Shown here piece by piece: positions 59,606 to 64,000 of a stretch of 64,000 nucleotides of DNA. The notes beneath the pieces are model-generated. The model was not told the origin of the DNA. It ran no database searches and saw only the letters and a program-made list of their open reading frames with translations. This stretch comes from Todiramphus chloris collaris (taxonomy: Eukaryota; Chordata; Aves; Coraciiformes; Alcedinidae). The translations under genes were made by a program, and so were the position numbers. The stretch lies in NCBI GenBank assembly GCA_025345505.1, contig JANVCC010000021.1:32420893-32484892 (forward strand), read 5' to 3'. The number at the start of each line of letters is the position of its first letter. The first letter of the stretch is position 1.

Positions 59606-61503
59606 AATACCAGTAGAGAGACCATAGCTGAACAATAGCAGCTCCTCACTTGAGGTAATTAACACCCCCACCAGGCTCACAAAAAGTTTTTCTTGTTTGT
59701 GGAATTATTTGCTTTCCTGTCCCCTCCTGCAGATTACTAAAATAAAGATTTTCAGTATTAACTTCCATTTGTATAGCGAAAGGCTGTCTTTGGACAATAA
59801 ATCTGTAGTATTTGTAGAATTTTTATAATTTTATGAAATAAAGTTCCTCAAGTTTTGTATTTCTGAGTCCTTCTGAGAACCTCTTTCATAGCAACCCAGT
59901 TTCCAAGTGTTATTTTGAGTGATATACTCATGATAATCTGAGTGTACCTATCAGAAGCAAGGAATATGATCACATTGTGTGGTTTGTTTTGGTTTGGTTT
60001 TGGTGTTTTTTTGGTTTCTGTTGTCATGAAGCATCGAATTAAAGTAAAAGAATGTTTCTTTTTATGAGAGTTTATGCAAATACCACTTCAGAGAAAAAAT
60101 ATAGTTCTCTAATTTGCTAACTTTTTATTGTTATTTTGACATGATTTTGTATAGCTTTGAATCTTATACATTGGTTTCTAAATAATTAGAACCTATAAGG
60201 TGTTTTTTTTATTATTATTGTTTGCCTTCTTTAAAATAGATGCTGTTAATTTATCGTATAGGTGGCATCTGTAATCTCAACTGACTAGAGAATATTGCTA
60301 AGGTGAATTTTCACATTTTCAGGGGAATATCGTCAAGCTTCATGCAAAAAATTGTTCTGCCTTCTGCTTTTGATAATATGTAGCAAATGGGAATATTTGG
60401 TTATGCAGATATTTGGTTTATGTTTACCATTTAAATTAATGAAATCTTGAATTATTTCCTTTGAATTTTCCCATCACATGTTATTAACAATCTGATCAAT
60501 ACATATTCCACAAAATTTTGACTGTTTCAGGTAGATAGTGTCTGATTAACCAGTTAATCAGAAGGCTAATTGAAAGGAGGTTTCTAAATTATTTCCCCCC
60601 CTCTTTATTAAAGCAACAGTGAGTAATCTATGGAGACAAGTAGTATATAGAAACATTATAGAAATTTAAATATAGGTTTTTTACATTCTTAAAAGAGAAA
60701 GTTAAGAAGGCAGCTATCCTGAATACCCTAAACAGAAAAGTGAATATAAACATGTATCAATGTGCATCCAAAATTTTATGGTTGTTCCTCCAATATTTAC
60801 TTGCCTGCAACACTTACTCATTTCTAGTATTTCTTGTGTTTTCCATGTTTATTTTCTGCAGTGTCTATAGTCATTTGAAGTTTTTTGTTTGCTGCTCTGG
60901 TAGTTTAAGAACAGTAAGTAATATGAAATGTCAATGAAGTATTTAGTACCCATAATAAAACACCTGCTTGTACTTTGATTGACAGGTCATTATATGAAAT
61001 AACAAAAGTCTCAATCAATAAATTTCCAGCCATTTGTCTGGCGTAAGTAAAGACAGACTACTAATGCTTCCAATATTTCTTAGAACACCAGCCAGATGGA
61101 GACTAGTAAGTACCTTGTAAACAAAAATATGGCATATAATGGAATGTTGGCCTGTTGGCATGGAAGCTTGAGCATGCTTCATTTATACACTGCTTAAATA
61201 AACTGATTCATTAAATGAGGATCATAAATAGTAATTATTTTTTGGTCACTGTTATTATGCAAAGCATGAGCAATAAATACCAAGAATGGACCATTAAAAG
61301 GAAGTTTTTCTTATTATAAGAGCAACTAATATGTGTCACATGAGATAACCAAGCTGTTTTCATAAAGTGAATGCTCTAATGTGTATATTGTAACTTTGTG
61401 TAGAAGAGGCACTTAACTCATATGACTAACTCAAAATTAGATGTCCAGAATAACATATTCATGATTAGGAAGTTAGATTTAATTTATACAGCCTTGGAGC
61501 CTT
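59606..61503. other. AT-rich unique sequence, no gene seen
   Basis: No transposon recognised. A GGTTTG/TTTTGG-rich stretch lies at 59980-60018. Open frames are under 66 codons. Confidence 0.5.
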
Positions 61504-61771
61504 GGTCTCCTTATCAATACTTTATAAATACTTAAAAGGTGGGTGTCAGGAGGATGGGATCAGTCTTTTTTCAATGGTGCCCAGTGATAGGACAAGAGGT
61601 AACGGACACAAACTTGAACATAGGAAGTTCCATATAAACATGAAGAGGAACTTCTTTACTGTGAAGGTGATGAGCAGTGAAACAGGATGCCCACAGAGGT
61701 GGTGGAGTCTCCTTCCCTGGAAACATCCAAAACCCACCTGGATGTGCTCCTGTACAACCTTCTCTGGGTGA
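61504..61771 (+). pseudogene. CR1 ORF2 C-terminal remnant with frameshift
   Basis: An open frame of 89 codons whose first two thirds are CR1 ORF2 in frame and whose last third is the same protein region read out of frame after a small indel near 61675. No catalytic residues are included. Confidence 0.65.
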
Positions 61772-61846
61772 ATGTGCTTTGGCAGGGGTGTTGGACTAGG
61801 TGATCTCCAGAAGTCCCTTCCAACCTCTACCATTTTGTGATTCTGT
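61504..61846 (+). mobile_element. CR1 LINE 3' fragment
   Basis: The plus strand encodes [39 protein letters not shown] and RNFFTVKV. One base change of frame near 61675-61680 moves the rest (the [12 protein letters not shown] equivalent) into another frame, read as [14 protein letters not shown]. It ends with CCCTTCCAACCTCTACCATT and TTGTGATTCTGTGA. Same subfamily group as the copy at 20.4 kb (QEDG...LFS, KLEHR). Confidence 0.93.
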
Positions 61847-62227
61847 GAGTTGTCAGTGAGTGATTTGAGTTCACAGTGCTATGAATCTCCCTGTTTCTGA
61901 TTTTCGTTTAAGACTTTGCTGACTTGATCATAGTGAAGCCACATTACAGAATAGTATGTGTCACTTTGGACATCTGATGAGCTTTGGCTGAAGTATGGAT
62001 TGAGTCCTCATCTAAGATTACATTACAAGAGTAACATTTAACATATGGTCAAATTTAGACTTCTACACTGAGTGCAGTTTTCAACTAATTTAATTTTACC
62101 AGCTTTCAAAATTGTGTTTGTTGTGGCTTAATTTTCAAAATTATGCTCAAATAGGAGCTATTCCGTATCTTTTAAACCAAGCTTTTTATGTAATCATCTA
62201 AATCTGAATTTTAGAGAATACTGAAAA

Positions 62228-62261
62228 TACTTGTTACCTGATCATACTTGTTACCTGATCT
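62228..62261. repeat. 17-bp tandem duplication
   Basis: TACTTGTTACCTGATCA at 62228-62244 is followed directly by TACTTGTTACCTGATCT; 16 of 17 bases are identical. Confidence 0.93.
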
Positions 62262-62404
62262 CAAAAATGTTGTCCTGTCTTTCAATATAATTTGACAAAT
62301 TACAAATGATAGTAAGAACCACTTGTTTGTAATTGAGTTTGTACTTGAGTATATATATTCTGAAACAATCATAGAAACAGTTATTAGAGAAGGATTGGTA
62401 TTGA

Positions 62405-62423
62405 TTTTTTTTTTTTTTTTTTT
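62405..62423. repeat. Poly-T tract (T19)
   Basis: Nineteen T residues followed by CCTGC. Confidence 0.95.
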
Positions 62424-63390
62424 CCTGCTTGTTTGTTATTAAAAGTCTTTTGAAAGCAGTAACCTTAATTATGAGAGTTTTCCCAATTTTGTGGGGGTTC
62501 TTCATGGTACTTTGCAATAGCTATACGGTGACTCCTAAATGATTTCAATGCTCAACCCAACCATTTCTCATTCTCTGTTACAGGTTCTCAAAGTTATAGT
62601 GCATGTTAAAGAGATGAAACTTGGGATCTTATTAAAACATCTCTTCAGAAGCTATTATTGTATTTAGATTTGATTTGACAAATATCACCTCTTGACATCT
62701 TGAAGTTTGTCAATAAGTCTTTGCATGCTGGAAGGTACAACATGCTTAAGAACTGCAACTATTTAATTATGCTTTGTTAATTTCAGTGGAATGCTGGGAG
62801 GCATATTTTCAAAATGACATACTGGTATCAGTGTTCTGGGAATACATCATGTTTTGCAACAATTACAACATCCATGGGGCAATAAATCAGTTAACTGTAT
62901 TCCTCTAGGCCCAGAAAATGAGCTAAATCGCTGTTTCAGAAACAACTTTCCCAAGCTCATTTAAAATTAGGAGGCTTGGAAAGGAAACATTAATACAGGA
63001 ATAAATTGAAAGGCCAAGTGAGGTATGTATAAGTACAACAGAAGGGCATCATGGGGACTGTGAGCAGGATACTTTTTGTCAGAGTATACAGCTAGAGAAG
63101 GTGACAAAACTGTTCTGTAAATAACCTATAACTAAGGGAGAAAACTGAAATAACAAAATAAAGTAAGTACCTATGTTTTCTGCATTTTAATCAAGGTGAT
63201 GTCTCTGCAGTTTTATTCCAGCTGTGGAGGTAGGGAAAAACAAGGACAGAATAGATAAATATTTATACACATACAGATGTAGCTATCTACATATATGTCT
63301 TGGTCAAGTTCATTGAGGCTGCCATCTCCCTCAGAAAGTCATATTTTAAACACATTTATTCACCCACACACATATACAGAAAATACCTAA

Positions 63391-63464
63391 CTTTTTATTA
63401 TACTTATTAACTTTTTAACTTATTATTGATTTAACTTTATATACTTATTAACTTTTTATTAAAC
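63391..63464. repeat. A/T-rich tandem repeat, 41-bp period
   Basis: TACTTATTAACTTTTTA occurs at 63401 and again at 63442, 41 bp apart. Shorter AACTTTTTATTA modules occur before and after, so the block looks like staggered slippage copies. Confidence 0.85.
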
Positions 63465-63804
63465 TAATTTCACAGGCAAGAGAATTACATATAATTTGCA
63501 GGAAGTATGTCCAGGGTCTTCTTCAGCTTTTATTGTTATGTAAGAAAAAATCTTTGAAATTCAAGTTTCATAGATGTAAAACTGAGATGTATGTAGATTT
63601 GTTGACTATATTTAAAATACAGGAAAATACTGGAGGATAAATGACTGCAAATCATATATATAAAGTGCATATTTCTAGTCCAGGGGGCTGATTGTGGAGA
63701 TCGGAAAATGTATCTCAAAAATATTGTCCATTTGCTGCTGTTCTGGAGACTGCCTAAACTGAAAAGATTTCTTTTAAAATAGGGCACAGAAACAAATTTA
63801 GGAT

Positions 63805-64000
63805 GAGCAACAAAAGGCTAATGGTTTTAAGAGAAAAGAGGACAGATATAGACTAGATATAAGGACAATTTTTTTTATAATGAGGGTCGTAAAACACTGA
63901 AACAGAGAGCTGGTAGAAGCCTCATCCCTGGAAACACTGAAGGTCAGGCTGGTCAGGGCTCTGAGCAACCTGGTGTAGTTGAAGATGCCCCTGCTCACTG
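63805..64000 (+). mobile_element. CR1 LINE 3' fragment, cut by window end
   Basis: GGCTAATGGTTTTAAGAGAA, GACTAGATATAAGGACAATT, GAGGGTCGTAAAACACTGAA, GCCTCATCCCTGGAAACACT and CTCTGAGCAACCTGGTGTAG follow the CR1 C-terminal and 3' UTR order on the plus strand. The terminal octamers would lie just past the end. The HWNRLPREV codons are mutated (KTLKQRAGR-like), so this is an older copy. Confidence 0.92.

Larger units (their letters stand above)
61847..63804. other. AT-rich unique sequence with small duplications, no gene seen
   Basis: It contains a 17-bp duplication (62228), T19 (62405-62423) and a 41-bp A/T-rich repeat (63391-63464). No coding exon recognised. Confidence 0.5.

Noticed and set aside
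1..64000. CRISPR arrays, operons, riboswitches, tRNA or rRNA genes
   Set aside because: No regularly spaced direct repeats with unique spacers, no ribosome-binding sites with tight gene packing, and no cloverleaf-type conserved boxes seen. The window is vertebrate nuclear DNA.

Overview
The window reads as AT-rich, gene-free nuclear DNA from a vertebrate, almost certainly a bird. The main evidence is at least thirteen pieces of CR1 (chicken repeat 1) LINE retrotransposons, in both orientations and of very different ages. They carry the CR1 3' end (tandem copies of an ATTCTATG-type octamer) and the CR1 reverse-transcriptase C-terminus ([13 protein letters not shown] motifs). CR1-derived sequence makes up roughly 16 percent of the window by my hand-drawn boundaries. 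That is high but compatible with several bird lineages; one window cannot name the species.

I found no host protein-coding exon, tRNA, rRNA, CRISPR array or operon-like arrangement. All open frames that look like protein belong to CR1. The remaining open frames (60 to 119 codons) look like chance frames in AT-rich DNA.

Layout. 0-2.8 kb: AT-rich unique sequence after an (AAAAG)n microsatellite. 2.8-5.6 kb: two abutting old minus-strand CR1 copies, the second about 2.4 kb and reaching upstream of the RT domain. 6.3-7.5 kb: a plus-strand CR1 covering the RT C-terminal half. 10.7-11.7 kb: young CR1 copy 1, minus strand, with the RT-derived frame still open. 15.3-16.2, 20.4-20.8, 25.0-25.8 and 29.2-29.5 kb: older CR1 fragments. 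29.5-41.4 kb: almost 12 kb without recognisable transposons. 41.4-42.8 kb: young CR1 copy 2, minus strand, aligning without gaps to copy 1. 43.0 kb: a run of 25 C. 44.3-46.1 kb: CR1 fragments, including one very old sauropsid-type CR1-like remnant. 46.1-57.8 kb: a second transposon-poor stretch. 57.8-58.3 kb: a probable solo LTR of an endogenous retrovirus. 59.5 kb to the end: three more CR1 fragments, the last running off the window edge.

Nothing here works together as a gene system. The CR1 copies are 5'-truncated, non-autonomous fossils. The most informative observations are the gap-free young CR1 pair, where one copy has two CGA-to-TGA stops and the other a mutated catalytic motif; the long C and G homopolymers; several short tandem duplications; and a few transposon-free intervals that might be conserved non-coding elements. 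I did not find a previously undescribed biological system.
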